Shown in pieces: positions 38,962 through 49,900 of a stretch of 64,000 nt of DNA. A program made the translations under genes and the position numbers. The notes beneath the pieces were generated by a model. That model saw nothing but the letters and a program-made list of their open reading frames with translations. It ran no database searches and was not told where the DNA came from. Source of the DNA: Yoonia maritima (GTDB lineage: Bacteria > Pseudomonadota > Alphaproteobacteria > Rhodobacterales > Rhodobacteraceae); the NCBI RefSeq assembly GCF_003003285.1, contig NZ_PVTP01000015.1:1-64000 (forward strand). The letters are read 5' to 3'. How positions within the stretch are numbered: the stretch's first letter is position 1; every line of letters begins with the position of its first letter.

Positions 38962-41583
38962 TTAAAACTGATCGAGCAAGCGGCGCAGATAGTCGCGCTC
39001 GATCTCTGGACGGTTTTGGTCGCCTGATCTGCGGCGGATTTCGTCCAGTAACTCTTCGGCGCGACGATTGATATCGACACCACCAAGCAGCTCTTGGTCA
39101 GTGCCAGAAGGGCCAGCGTTTCCAACCTGACGCCCAAGCGGATCACGTGCGCCGGGTACCGGACGCCCACCTGCATCGCCCTGTTCAGTGCCTTGTCCCG
39201 GGTCAGTATTACCGTTTTCGGCCAGCGCCTGCTCAAGTTCACGCATCCCGTTCCGCAACGCATCCATTGCTTCAGCTTGGCGGTCGATTGCTTCTGCTAG
39301 GTCGCCATTACGCAAGGCGTCCTCTGCGCCTTCCATTGCGCCTTCGGCACGGTCGAGCGACCGGCGCGCAACGTCGCCAGCGCTGCCATCAAGGTTAGGC
39401 AGCCCATCACGTTGCCGTTGAAGTTCATCGCGCAAGGCCTGTTGACGTTCCGCAAGGGTGCGTTGATCGCCCGCGCCGCCTGAACCATCTTCGCCTTGCT
39501 GCCCGCCTTGGCCACCCTCACCCGGGTTTTCACCTTGTCCCTGTTGCCCATCAGGGCCAGGTTGTTTACCGTTTTGGCCTTGATCGCCCGGCTCTTCGCC
39601 AGATTGTCCGCTTTCTTGACCTTGTTCACCTTGATCGCCGGGTTGATCTGATTGTTCGCCTTGCTGGCCGGGATTGAACTGTTCTTGCAGGTCGCGAAAT
39701 GCGTCATCAGACAAGTCTTGTTGGTCACGCAGCGTTTCAGCAAGATCCTGCATGGACTGTTGCCCGGGCGTCTGCGGTCCGTTGCCCCCTTCGCCTTGGG
39801 TGATGCGCAGGTTTTCCATCATCTCGTTCAGCTGTTCCATCAGCTCTTGCGCTTCGGCCATGCGACCCTCTTGCATGAGCTCTTCGATACGATCCATCAG
39901 CGCCTGAAGTTCATCCATCGACAGTTCAGTCGAGTTCCCACTGTTGTCAGCCTGATCGGTCCCATCGCTTGGTTCCATCTCTTCTGCCAACATGCGCATG
40001 TAATCATTGGTTGCTTCGCGCAATTCCTGCATCAGCTCGGCGATTTCTTCATCGGACGCGCCATTGCGCATCGCCTCTGCTAGACGCTCTTGGGCGCGCT
40101 CAAGCCGCTTGCGCGCATCGGCCAAACGTCCGTCTTCAAGCTGCACCGCCAATTCCCAAAGCGCATCGACAATCTCGGCCTGACCTTCGTCGTTCATGCC
40201 GAATTCGGCCATCCGGTCCAATTGGCGGATAATCGTGCGAAGCCGCAGATAAGGTGCCTCTTCGATTGAGAGGTCTTCTGGACGGTTGGATAGCGCACGT
40301 AGCACTTGGTCCACGCGACGCACGTTCGCTTTGGACCACATCAGGTCACGGCGCTGTTCGATCACTGCTTTGGCAAATGGCTGAAAGAAACGCCGCCCGG
40401 GCAGGATCATTGGTTCCGCCGGGGCGTCAGTACTTAGCCCAGCTGCGTCAACCACCTGCAACTGCATCGTTACTGGCAAGTTGGCCAAAGGATGCTCGCT
40501 CAGGTTCTCAATCAGGAATTCTTCGAAATCAGTCCGGTCCCCAGTGAATGGCATCGGCAAGTCCAACACCAAGGGTTCGATCGGATCAGGGTCGATGGTC
40601 AGACCGTATTCGCGGGTTACCGCAGTCAAGTCCAAGGCAATCGTCGCAGTGCCGCTTTCGACGCCATAATCGTCGAGCGCCATAAACGGTTGGGAAAGCT
40701 CGCCCATAGCATCAGATTCGATCGGGCCGGTTAGCTCGACCTCTGGCGGGGCATCGGTGATTGCGGTGATGTCCCAAGCAATGCCGTTTTCGCCCTCGAC
40801 AGACAGCGTGCCAGATTGCGCCACATCGAACTGCTGTTGCGCATCAGATGCAGCGCCCACTTCGCCTGTGCGCCCTGAAATGGTTTCTGCAACCGTCAGC
40901 GCGCCGACTTCGCCATAAAGGCGCAGGGTCACTTGGCTACCTTCGGGTACGGCCAAATCCCCGGCTGGGATATCATTCAGATAAATCGCAGGCTTGCCAG
41001 TATACGCAGGGGGTTCGACCCAGCCCTCCCATACCGGACCGGTGACAAGGCTTGGATCGCTGCCAGCCACCATGTCGCCAACCGTCGTGACCCGCAAAAG
41101 CGACCCAAACAACAAAGCAACCACGAAGAACAGCAATGCTATAAACCGCAGCCCAAATGGATCGCGATCCGTCAGCCGCAGGTTCGGCTCAATCGCATGG
41201 GCTGACTTGGTGCGTTCAGCCATGCGTGCGATATGCGCATTCCAAACAGCTTGCGAAGCTGGATCACTTGCGCCAATGGCCTGGGTATCAGCAATGGCCG
41301 CAATGGGGCGGCCCGGCATAGCGGCATCAACACGCGCGACGGCCTCTGCCCTTTTGGGAATGCGGAACCAACGCAGCCCCCAAATCAGCGCAGCAAAGGT
41401 TGCAATCGCGGCAACGACGACACCAGCCCAGAATGCCTCGAGCGGGAGCTGTTCGTGCCACCCCATCATCAAAGGCGTCAGAATCAACAACAGCACCGTC
41501 CAAAGCGGCCAAAATGCCCGCACGGTTTGTTCTGCGATCATGCCCAAACGCGTGAGCGTGATAGGCCAGCGCAGGTGACGCAA
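38962..41583 (-). CDS. TIGR02302 (DUF4175) family large membrane protein
   Basis: 873 residues from a TTG at 41583. Three TM segments lie near 25-45, 50-70 and 147-165; a beta-rich domain follows, then a helical part rich in Glu/Met/Leu (about 460-640), a Gln/Gly/Glu/Pro low-complexity stretch (about 650-740) and a charged helical tail. The function of the family is unknown. Start is uncertain: AGGAG at 41616-41612 is better spaced for a CTG at 41604, which would add seven residues. Last gene of the argH-lysA operon. Confidence 0.8.
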   Translation of the reverse strand: MRHLRWPITLTRLGMIAEQTVRAFWPLWTVLLLILTPLMMGWHEQLPLEAFWAGVVVAAIATFAALIWGLRWFRIPKRAEAVARVDAAMPGRPIAAIADTQAIGASDPASQAVWNAHIARMAERTKSAHAIEPNLRLTDRDPFGLRFIALLFFVVALLFGSLLRVTTVGDMVAGSDPSLVTGPVWEGWVEPPAYTGKPAIYLNDIPAGDLAVPEGSQVTLRLYGEVGALTVAETISGRTGEVGAASDAQQQFDVAQSGTLSVEGENGIAWDITAITDAPPEVELTGPIESDAMGELSQPFMALDDYGVESGTATIALDLTAVTREYGLTIDPDPIEPLVLDLPMPFTGDRTDFEEFLIENLSEHPLANLPVTMQLQVVDAAGLSTDAPAEPMILPGRRFFQPFAKAVIEQRRDLMWSKANVRRVDQVLRALSNRPEDLSIEEAPYLRLRTIIRQLDRMAEFGMNDEGQAEIVDALWELAVQLEDGRLADARKRLERAQERLAEAMRNGASDEEIAELMQELREATNDYMRMLAEEMEPSDGTDQADNSGNSTELSMDELQALMDRIEELMQEGRMAEAQELMEQLNEMMENLRITQGEGGNGPQTPGQQSMQDLAETLRDQQDLSDDAFRDLQEQFNPGQQGEQSDQPGDQGEQGQESGQSGEEPGDQGQNGKQPGPDGQQGQGENPGEGGQGGQQGEDGSGGAGDQRTLAERQQALRDELQRQRDGLPNLDGSAGDVARRSLDRAEGAMEGAEDALRNGDLAEAIDRQAEAMDALRNGMRELEQALAENGNTDPGQGTEQGDAGGRPVPGARDPLGRQVGNAGPSGTDQELLGGVDINRRAEELLDEIRRRSGDQNRPEIERDYLRRLLDQF

Positions 41584-41626
41584 TTGCTCGGACTGGTCCT
41601 TCAGCGGGCCTCTCCTGTTACTTCGG

Positions 41627-42895
41627 CTACTTTAGCCATGGGGGTAGTGTATCGCGCGCAATCATTTCTTCATAGGTCGGGCGCTTACGGATAACTGCAA
41701 ATTGATCCCCATCGACCAAAACCTCTGGGATTAGGGGACGTGAGTTATATTCGGACGCCATCACGGCACCATAGGCACCAGCAGATCGGAACGCGATCAA
41801 ATCATCGGGGCCGACAGCGGGCATTTCGCGCGCCTTAGCAAAGGTATCGCCGCTTTCGCAGATTGGGCCAACGATATCGTATTTCGCAGGCTCTTCACCC
41901 GGTGCAGGTTCAACGACAGGGATGATATCGTGCCATGCCTCGTACATCGCGGGACGGATCAGATCGTTCATAGCGCCGTCAATGATCAGGAATTCGCGAT
42001 CTTCACCGGATTTCACGTAAATGACTTTGGAAACCAGAATCCCAGCATTCCCTGAAATCAAACGGCCCGGTTCAATCTCAATCTCGCAGCCTAAGTGACC
42101 AACAGTTCGCTGAACCATCGCACCGTATTCGGTGGGTAGCGGAGGTGCCTCATTCGAGCGAGTATAAGGAATACCAAGACCGCCACCCAAATCGAGGCGG
42201 CTTATTTCATGACCATCAGCGCGCAACTGTTCTGTCAGTTCAGCGACTTTTTTATAGGCCGCCTCAAACGGGGCAAGTTCGGTTAGCTGTGACCCAATGT
42301 GCACATCGATCCCAATGACCTTAAGGCCCTGCATTTTTGCAGCCATCGCATAGACCTCGCGCGCGCGCGAAATCGGGATGCCGAACTTGTTTTCGGATTT
42401 GCCGGTCGCGATTTTGGCATGCGTTTTGGCGTCGACGTCTGGGTTCACCCGCACGGTGATTGGCGCGACTTTTCCTAGCGACTGCGCAACAGAGTCAAGC
42501 ATCGCCATCTCGGGTTCGCTTTCGACGTTGAACTGGCGAATACCGCCTTCGAGCGCCACGCGCATTTCGTCTGCGGTTTTCCCGACACCCGAAAACACGA
42601 TGCGGTCGCCGGGAACGCCAGCAGCTTTGGCGCGCATGTATTCACCTACGGATACAACATCCATGCCAGCCCCAAGGTCAGCAAGGACCTTAAGAACGGC
42701 TTGGTTCGACAGGGACTTCATCGCGAAGCAAACGAGGTGGTCACCCCATGAAAGTGCTTCGTCAAAGAGCGTAAAGTGACGTTTCAGCGTCGCCGTGGAG
42801 TAGACATAAAACGGGGTGCCAACCGCAGCTGCGATATCAGCTACGGGTACATCTTCGGCGAATAACGCGCCATCACGATACAGAAAGTGATCCAA
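41627..42895 (-). CDS. lysA: diaminopimelate decarboxylase
   Basis: 422 residues, fold III PLP enzyme. CFAMKSLSNQ contains the PLP lysine, DLGGGLGIPY binds phosphate, EPGRLISGNAG and CESGDTF (catalytic Cys) complete the active site. Converts meso-diaminopimelate to lysine. Same operon as argH; dapA is elsewhere in the window. Confidence 0.96.
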   Translation of the reverse strand: MDHFLYRDGALFAEDVPVADIAAAVGTPFYVYSTATLKRHFTLFDEALSWGDHLVCFAMKSLSNQAVLKVLADLGAGMDVVSVGEYMRAKAAGVPGDRIVFSGVGKTADEMRVALEGGIRQFNVESEPEMAMLDSVAQSLGKVAPITVRVNPDVDAKTHAKIATGKSENKFGIPISRAREVYAMAAKMQGLKVIGIDVHIGSQLTELAPFEAAYKKVAELTEQLRADGHEISRLDLGGGLGIPYTRSNEAPPLPTEYGAMVQRTVGHLGCEIEIEPGRLISGNAGILVSKVIYVKSGEDREFLIIDGAMNDLIRPAMYEAWHDIIPVVEPAPGEEPAKYDIVGPICESGDTFAKAREMPAVGPDDLIAFRSAGAYGAVMASEYNSRPLIPEVLVDGDQFAVIRKRPTYEEMIARDTLPPWLK

Positions 42896-42967
42896 ACTTG
42901 TCTTCCTTGTCCAAAATCAGTCTTGGACATATCAGATCAAGGGCAAAGACCAACCCTTGTTTCGCGG

Positions 42968-43306
42968 TTACAGCGTGCGAACTGTATGGGCGTCGCGTGA
43001 AAAAACGACCCGGTCGCGCAGATAGAGATAAAGCGGCAAGCCACAGCTCACGCCGATACAAATCGTAGCGGCGATCGCCCACAAACTTCTTAAGTTACGC
43101 GTCTTTGCCACCTCGGATAAAATCCAAATGATCAGTACGATTGCAGCAATCGTTACATCCCAAGTCAGACCAGTTGACGCCAAGTTCGCGCGCCAACCAT
43201 CGACCAGCCCTGTAAGGCTCCAGCCTTCGATCTGAAACCACTGAATGAAAAAGTACATCGGATGTACCGCGCCCCAAATGGCCAAAACTAGATAAACCGG
43301 ACGCAT
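42968..43306 (-). CDS. DUF2834 family membrane protein
   Basis: 112 residues with three hydrophobic segments (about 4-22, 51-66, 75-95), matching the DUF2834 pattern. Function unknown. Start overlaps the lipoprotein stop by one base (TAATG); lysA follows after 72 bp. Confidence 0.75.
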   Translation of the reverse strand: MRPVYLVLAIWGAVHPMYFFIQWFQIEGWSLTGLVDGWRANLASTGLTWDVTIAAIVLIIWILSEVAKTRNLRSLWAIAATICIGVSCGLPLYLYLRDRVVFSRDAHTVRTL

Positions 43307-43479
43307 TAGAAACTAGCCCCAACACTGACGGCACCATTGGTTGCGCCGACGCTGGTGCTGGTGCTTACGCCCCCAGTACCAACGCTAAGCCCAACGTTTG
43401 CAGCGGGCCGCCATGGCGCGCCATCGGCGCCACAACTGGCAAGCGCGCCAACCGACAGAATCAAAGCAATTCGTTTCAT
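43306..43479 (-). CDS. small lipoprotein
   Basis: 57 residues from ATG 43479, which overlaps the argH stop by [20 protein letters not shown] is a lipoprotein signal with the lipidated Cys at 16. The mature part is Gly/Ser/Val/Thr-rich ([13 protein letters not shown]). Conserved position after argH in related genomes, by recollection. Function unknown. Confidence 0.75.
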   Translation of the reverse strand: MKRIALILSVGALASCGADGAPWRPAANVGLSVGTGGVSTSTSVGATNGAVSVGASF

Positions 43480-44864
43480 CCAAGTACCTCTTTCCAATGC
43501 GCGACCTGCGCGCGAACCTGCTCTGGGGCTGTGCCGCCAAAGCTCATTCGCGAGGCGACGGAGTTTTCAACCCCAAGCACATCAAAAACATCGGCGCGGA
43601 TACCAGCATGAACTGACTGCATGTCCTCAAGCGTCAGGTCTGGCAGGTCACAGCCCTTACCTTCGGCCATAGCAACAAGCGATCCGGTCACATGGTGCGC
43701 GTCACGGAACGGTAGCCCAAGTTCGCGCACCAGCCAATCCGCCAGATCAGTTGCAGTCGAAAATCCGCTGGAAGCCGCCGCTTTGAGGCTTTCGCGGTTC
43801 GCGGTCATATCGGAAACCATGCCTGTCATCGCAGCAAGCGCCAGCATCAGGTTGTCTGCGGCGTCAAAGGTTTGTTCTTTGTCTTCCTGCATATCCTTGG
43901 AATAGGTTAGCGGAAGCCCTTTCATCACTGTCATCAACGCAACGTTGGCACCAAAGATGCGGCCGATCTTAGCGCGGATCAGTTCTGCGGCGTCGGGGTT
44001 GCGTTTCTGTGGCATGATGGAAGACCCAGTTGACCATTTGTCGGACATCTTCACAAAGCGGAACTGTGCAGACGACCAGATCACCAGCTCTTCGGCCATG
44101 CGTGAAAGGTGCATCGCACAAATGCTGCTTGCGGCAAGGAATTCGAGCGCAAAGTCACGGTCAGAAACGGCGTCCAGAGAGTTGGACATCGGACGATCAA
44201 ATCCCAATTCTTTTGCTGTCATCTCACGATCAATCGGGAATGATGTTCCAGCCAGCGCCGCCGCACCCAAAGGCGATGTGTTCATACGCTTGCGTGCATC
44301 TGCAAAACGCGAACGGTCACGTGCGAACATTTCCACGTAGGCCAACATGTGATGGCCCCAAGTCACAGGCTGCGCAGTTTGCAGGTGGGTAAAGCCGGGC
44401 ATGACCCAGTCTGCGCCTGCTTCGGCCTGACCAAGCAGCGCATTTTGTAGGGCAGCCAGTGCTTCGTCCGCTTGGTCACATTGATCACGGACCCAAAGGC
44501 GGAAATCGACGGCAACCTGATCGTTACGCGACCGGGCCGTGTGCAAGCGGCCAGCTGGTTCGCCAACCAATTCTTTCAAACGCGATTCCACATTCATGTG
44601 AATGTCTTCCAACGCAGCCGAGAATTCAAACTTTCCTGTTTCAATCTCTGACAATACGGTGACCAGACCTTCCTTAATCGCCGCGGCGTCGGTATCACTG
44701 ATTATGCCTTTGGCAGCCAACATGGTTGCATGGGCAAGCGAACCTGTGATGTCTTGCGGCGCGAGGCGGCGGTCATACCCGATTGAAGCGTTAATCGCCT
44801 CCATAATCGCGTCTGGTCCGGCGGCGAAACGCCCGCCCCACATCGAGTTTGCGGTCTTGGTCAT
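43476..44864 (-). CDS. argH: argininosuccinate lyase
   Basis: 462 residues, fumarase/aspartase superfamily. [10 protein letters not shown] and the signature [12 protein letters not shown] with the catalytic-loop Ser are present. Splits argininosuccinate into arginine and fumarate. First gene of a five-gene operon (argH, lipoprotein, DUF2834, lysA, TIGR02302). Its start is 13 bp from the divergent TlpA-like gene, so the promoters overlap the opposite genes. Confidence 0.96.
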   Translation of the reverse strand: MTKTANSMWGGRFAAGPDAIMEAINASIGYDRRLAPQDITGSLAHATMLAAKGIISDTDAAAIKEGLVTVLSEIETGKFEFSAALEDIHMNVESRLKELVGEPAGRLHTARSRNDQVAVDFRLWVRDQCDQADEALAALQNALLGQAEAGADWVMPGFTHLQTAQPVTWGHHMLAYVEMFARDRSRFADARKRMNTSPLGAAALAGTSFPIDREMTAKELGFDRPMSNSLDAVSDRDFALEFLAASSICAMHLSRMAEELVIWSSAQFRFVKMSDKWSTGSSIMPQKRNPDAAELIRAKIGRIFGANVALMTVMKGLPLTYSKDMQEDKEQTFDAADNLMLALAAMTGMVSDMTANRESLKAAASSGFSTATDLADWLVRELGLPFRDAHHVTGSLVAMAEGKGCDLPDLTLEDMQSVHAGIRADVFDVLGVENSVASRMSFGGTAPEQVRAQVAHWKEVLG

Positions 44865-44877
44865 GAGGAAAAAGCCT

Positions 44878-45438
44878 ATGCGGAAGTTAATGTCAGCCCT
44901 GCTTTATACGGCCCTAGCTGTTGTTGCAAATACTGCCACCGCCGACACCACAATGATTGAAGCCCTGCGCGAAGGTGACATGCGCAAGTTAACCTTTCAT
45001 GAAACCGCGATAGCTGCTCCTGACGTTCCATTTCTGGCCGAGGACGGCCGTGAAATGACGCTCGCTGCGTATCAAGGGCAGTATGTTGTCCTAAACTTCT
45101 GGGCCACTTGGTGCGCCCCGTGCCGATTAGAGATGCCGCATCTTGCTTCGCTCCAAGAACAGATGGGCGGCGATGACATGCAAGTCGTCACGATCGCAAC
45201 AGGCCGCAACCCTGCACCGGCCATTGATCGGTTCTTAGCTGAAATTGAAGTCGACAATTTGCCAAAATATACCGATCCTCGCCAAAGACTAGCGCGCAGC
45301 ATGGGCGTGCTTGGGCTACCGGTTACGATTTTGCTGGATCGTCAAGGAAAAGAAATTGCGCGTATGCAGGGCGAGGCAGACTGGTCAAGTGACAGCGCTA
45401 TTGCCATTGTGCAGGCACTTATCGCTAACGATAGCTAA
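44878..45438 (+). CDS. TlpA-like periplasmic thiol-disulfide oxidoreductase
   Basis: 186 residues from ATG 44878, chosen because GAGGAAAA is 8 bases upstream; an ATG at 44863 is less well placed. A signal peptide (about 1-22) is followed by a thioredoxin fold with WCAPC (Cys79, Cys82) and the cis-Pro in GLPVTILL. Reduces disulfides outside the cytoplasm, for example in cytochrome c or oxidase maturation. Convergent with yqgE, 4-bp overlap. Confidence 0.88.
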   Translation: MRKLMSALLYTALAVVANTATADTTMIEALREGDMRKLTFHETAIAAPDVPFLAEDGREMTLAAYQGQYVVLNFWATWCAPCRLEMPHLASLQEQMGGDDMQVVTIATGRNPAPAIDRFLAEIEVDNLPKYTDPRQRLARSMGVLGLPVTILLDRQGKEIARMQGEADWSSDSAIAIVQALIANDS

Positions 45439-46025
45439 GCCCGGCCAGCGGTATCAGAAAGCAATATGGGATCAATTCCCATATGCTTTAGCGCTGCGGT
45501 CCATTTGTGTTCGTTTGCACGACCAAAGACAATATCGCTGCGCGCTTCGCAGGTCAGCCAACCATTATGCGCGATTTCGGACTCTAGCTGCCCGGGTCCC
45601 CAGCCTGCATAACCAAGCGCCAGCAACGATGTGTCGGGGCCAGTACCTTTGGCGATGTCTTCGATCACGTCTAATGTCGCGCTCATTGAGATATCTTGCG
45701 CAACATTTAGCGTACCCACTGCAGCTTTGTAATCGCTGGAATGCAGGACAAACCCGCGCGATTGATCGACCGGCCCCCCAAAATGCACGCGAATATCGCG
45801 CACCCCAGATGCCTTTTCGATCTCCAACTGATCAAGCAAATCAGAAAACTGCACCTCGGTTTGAGGCTTGTTCACGATTAATCCCATGCCCCCATCTTCG
45901 GAATGGGCGCACATATAGATCACGCTATGGGCAAATCTTGGATCATCCATAGCAGGCATGGCGATCAGCAATTTACCTGTCAAACTAGGTTCCTGAGCTT
46001 TCATGCGCCGCAAACTGTTCATCAT
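45435..46025 (-). CDS. YqgE/AlgH family protein
   Basis: 196 residues of the UPF0301/DUF179 family: GKLLIAMPAMDDPRFAHSVIYMC, GLIVNKP, GGPVDQSRGFVLH and GYAGWGPGQLE are its conserved blocks. Biochemical function unknown. Divergent from the DsbD-domain gene. Confidence 0.9.
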   Translation of the reverse strand: MMNSLRRMKAQEPSLTGKLLIAMPAMDDPRFAHSVIYMCAHSEDGGMGLIVNKPQTEVQFSDLLDQLEIEKASGVRDIRVHFGGPVDQSRGFVLHSSDYKAAVGTLNVAQDISMSATLDVIEDIAKGTGPDTSLLALGYAGWGPGQLESEIAHNGWLTCEARSDIVFGRANEHKWTAALKHMGIDPILLSDTAGRA

Positions 46026-46109
46026 TTACTCTATATGCAAGCAATAACGTTGCAGTGGATCGCCTGAAAGTGACTTCCTATTGCAGGCCGGATGCATAAT
46101 TAATCCGGT

Positions 46110-46910
46110 ATGCGTATGATTTCTTTGATTCCCTTGGCCATGTTGGCCCTTTCTTCACCAGGCTGGGCTTCTCCTTATGATAAGCTCGCGCAGGTCGAAG
46201 TCATTCCTGGATGGCGTAATGCCAACGGCGATCACATCGCAGGGTTGCGGATCACGCTGGCGCCGGGTTGGAAAACCTATTGGCGCGCGCCGGGTGACGC
46301 GGGGATTCCCCCCAGTTTTTCTTTTTCCGGATCGGAGAATATTCGTGCAGTCGCCCCGCACTGGCCTGTCCCCGAAGTGTTCAACAGCAATGGGATGCAG
46401 ACGATTGGCTATCATGACGGTGTCGTGTTTCCATTGACTGTATTCACTGATGCACCCGATCAGCCTATGCAAATCAGCGGGCGAATCGACATTGGTGTCT
46501 GTGAAGAAATTTGTATCCCCGTCAGCCTTAGCTTTGACGCGGCGTTACCGATTGATGGCGGCCGCGACAGTGCAATCACTGCCGCACTTGTTGATCGTCC
46601 GATGACCCAGTCAGAGGCAGGCATTGGCCCGGTGTCTTGCAGCATAGACCCCATTCGTGACGGACTGCGTGTTACAACAAAGTTTGACCTTCCCCCGCTA
46701 AGCACCGACGAAGTTGTCGTCGTGGAATCGGGTGACGCGAACGTCTGGGTCTCAGAAGCCCAAACACAGAGATACGGCGATCAGATCAGCGCAACGGTTG
46801 ATATGGTGCATCACAGCGGATCAGCATTCGCACTGGACCGATCGCGCGTGAAAATATCCGTTTTTGGCGGGCACCAAGCGATTGAAATACTTGGTTGCGC
46901 GGGGCGTTAA
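46110..46910 (+). CDS. secreted DsbD alpha-domain-like protein
   Basis: 266 residues with signal peptide (about 1-20). The mature protein resembles the N-terminal domain of DsbD/ScsB, with Cys131 and Cys135 in GVCEEICIP as the likely redox pair. The membrane and thioredoxin parts of DsbD are absent here. It may accept electrons from a CcdA-type protein or act alone. Overlaps the convergent RND gene by 4 bp. A TlpA-like protein is encoded two genes before. Confidence 0.78.
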   Translation: MRMISLIPLAMLALSSPGWASPYDKLAQVEVIPGWRNANGDHIAGLRITLAPGWKTYWRAPGDAGIPPSFSFSGSENIRAVAPHWPVPEVFNSNGMQTIGYHDGVVFPLTVFTDAPDQPMQISGRIDIGVCEEICIPVSLSFDAALPIDGGRDSAITAALVDRPMTQSEAGIGPVSCSIDPIRDGLRVTTKFDLPPLSTDEVVVVESGDANVWVSEAQTQRYGDQISATVDMVHHSGSAFALDRSRVKISVFGGHQAIEILGCAGR

Positions 46911-49900
46911 GCACCGCTGCGTTTCGCACCAGTGCCTAGCAAAGCAGCGAGATAAATGCCGCCCACGACAGCCAACAAAGACACGACATAGATTCCGAAG
47001 GCGGCAATGAACCCACCCTGCCCTAAGACTGGCATGATCGTAACCGCAGGTGCCCATGCGGCGCCGGTAACTAGCAGGGGTAAGATCAACGCTGAAAACA
47101 GTGCAGTTGCGCAAATGCCAGCGATTGCTGCAGGCACAAACATCGCAGCACGGCGCGCCCTGAACGCGCGCTTTGCAGATGTGATTTGGTGCCTAAAATC
47201 CGCCTGCATCGCCATGACAGATGGCACCACGAGCAGCACCAAGACAAACCCAAACGCCAAACCGAATACAAGCGTAATGACTGTTGGTTTTAGGAATTCA
47301 GCCTGTGTAGAGCCTTCGTAAAGCAGCGGAGCAAGTCCAAGCACTGTCGTCAACGTCGTCAGCATCACTGGCCGAAGCCGATCAACCGTGCCGTCAATGA
47401 TGGCCGGGATCAGCCCGCGTTCTTCGGCGTATTCATCAATGGTCGTGACCAGAACAATACTGTCGTTAATGATAATCCCGACCATCCCGATCAGGCCAAT
47501 GACGGTGAACATGCTCATGGGAATGCCCCATGCGTTGTGGCCGTAAATCGTACCGACCAGCGCAAATGGAATGATCGACATCACCACAACGGGCCGGGTC
47601 CAACTGCTGAAAATCCATGAAAGAGTCAGATAGATACCCAGCAAAGCAAGGATTAGTCCGGTGCGCGCATCAGATAAAAATTCGCGTTCTTGTTCACTTT
47701 GGCCCGATAGCTGCGTTTCGATACCAAAGTTACTTTCGATACGCGGCAAAATGTCGTCATTGATAAGAGTCTGAATTTCGGTCGCACGGGCCGCATCGTC
47801 GCTATCTAAATCGCCAGACACTTCGATTAATTGGATACCATTTTCGCGCCGCACCGTCGAAAACCCCGTACGCGTTTGCACTGTGACCACATCGGCCAGC
47901 GGCACATAGATACCGTCCGACGTGCGGATTTGCATGCGGTCAAGAAAGTCGGCCGATAGCTCTGTTTCGGGCATTTCGACTTGAATGGACGCCGAACGGG
48001 TCCCATCGGGGTAGGTCGCGGCCTCGATCCCACCTAAGCGGTTGCGCAGCACGCTGCCCAACCCATCAATGCTAAGCCCCAGACGTTCCCCTTGCGGAGT
48101 GAGTTCAAGGATCATTTCTTCTTTGTCGTAGGACAGCGAATCTTCGAGGCCGGAAATCTCTCCGAATTGAGCGAGTTCATTTTTCAACGCTTCAGCAGCG
48201 CCCTTAAGTGTGTCACTGTCGGCGCCAAACATTTGCACCGACAGGCTATCGCCGCCTGCACCACCGCGGAACCGGCGGAAGCTCACAGTTTCGGCCAGTG
48301 GGTGTTGTTGAATGCTATCTTGAAGCGCGCTTACGAAGGCCGCACTGCTGTAGGGGCGGCTATCGCGATCGATCAGTTCAATCGTGATCGCACCCAACTG
48401 GTCAGCGTCTTTCGTGTCAGATCCAGCAATCGCGCGGCCCGAATTCCCACCGATTTCAGCAACAACGAATTTCAGGGGGTTATTTCCATATTCCGCTTCG
48501 TATTTCGCACCCAAATCGCCGGCCGCGCGTTGCATTTCGCGCATCATCTCTATCGTGTCTTCGCGTGTAGCGCCCGGCAGCATGGCAAAATTGCCGGTGA
48601 CTTGGCTTTGCTCTGGCGCGTTAAAGAACCGCCAACTGACATCGCCACGGATGAACAGCGCAAGCTGCGATGCAAGCGTGAGCAGTGCCAGAGCAAAAAC
48701 CGGATAACGCGCCCACACAACAAACCCCATAAATGGGCGGAATAGAGTCTCTCTGAACCACACAAAGCCTTTGTTTACGAACCGCGATGGCGCATCGTAC
48801 CAGTGGTCTTTTGCGGAATGCCCGATGGTGTGGGACAGGTGATTGGGCAAGATCAAAAAACATTCGGCCAAGCTCGCGATCAGAACCACAATCACGGTGA
48901 ATGGAATATCGCCGATCATATCCCCAAAGCGACCGCCAATGAGCACGAGGCCATAAAACGCAATAACCGTGGTGATCGTGGCGGACAAAACTGGACTAAA
49001 CATACGTTTCGCCGCGTTTTCGGATGCGATGACAGGGTGTTCACCCAAATGGCGCACCCGGTAGTCCGCGTGTTCCCCCACCACAATGGCGTCATCCACA
49101 ACGATCCCTAGCGTAATAATCAACGCGAAAATGGAGATCATGTTGAACGTGATGCCAGATACATACATCAACGCGATTGCCGCCAGCATCGCGACCGGGA
49201 TACCCGCAGCGACCCAAAATGCAGTGCGCGCATTTAAGAACAGAAACAGAAGGACAACGACAAGCAACAGCCCCGTCGCACCGTTTTCCATCAAGATTTC
49301 GAGCCGCGCGGTAATCAGTTCGGCACGGCCGTTGGTAAGCTGAATAGTCACGCCTTCAGGCAATGACGCTGTCAACTCTTCTGCTACATCTTGGACCGTA
49401 TGCTGTAGTTTGATCGCGTCGCCCTGTGCTGAACGCGTGACCTTGAGCTTGATCGCAGGGTGTTCGTCCACGTAGTAGGCGCGTTCCCGGTCAGTCCCTT
49501 CGACCCGAATTGTCGCAACATCCGCAATAGTAAGCTGCGATCCGTCTGCGTTTGAACGCAACACAATCGCACCGATATCTTCGGCACTTCGCTTTGCTAC
49601 ACCTGTGCGCACACGCGCATTCCCAGACACGTCACCTGCAGGGTCTGCGGCGGCTTCTTCGGCGATGCGCGACGCGATATCACTGAGGCCGATGTCGTGT
49701 TCAATTATGGACAGTGCGGGTACTTCGACGATGGTCGAGGGCGCGGCAACCCCTTGTACAGACACTTGTGTCACGCCTTCGGCGAATAAACGGGTTGCCA
49801 ATTCATCGGCAAATCGCGCCAGTTGATCGACACCCACAGGCCCAGCAATGACCACATCGGTAACCGTGTCTGACCAGCCGCCCCGCCGCACGTTAGGGTC

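Noticed and set aside
39480-39700. DNA tandem repeat in the TIGR02302 gene
   Set aside because: It is Gln/Gly codon bias of a low-complexity protein segment, without regular unit length.
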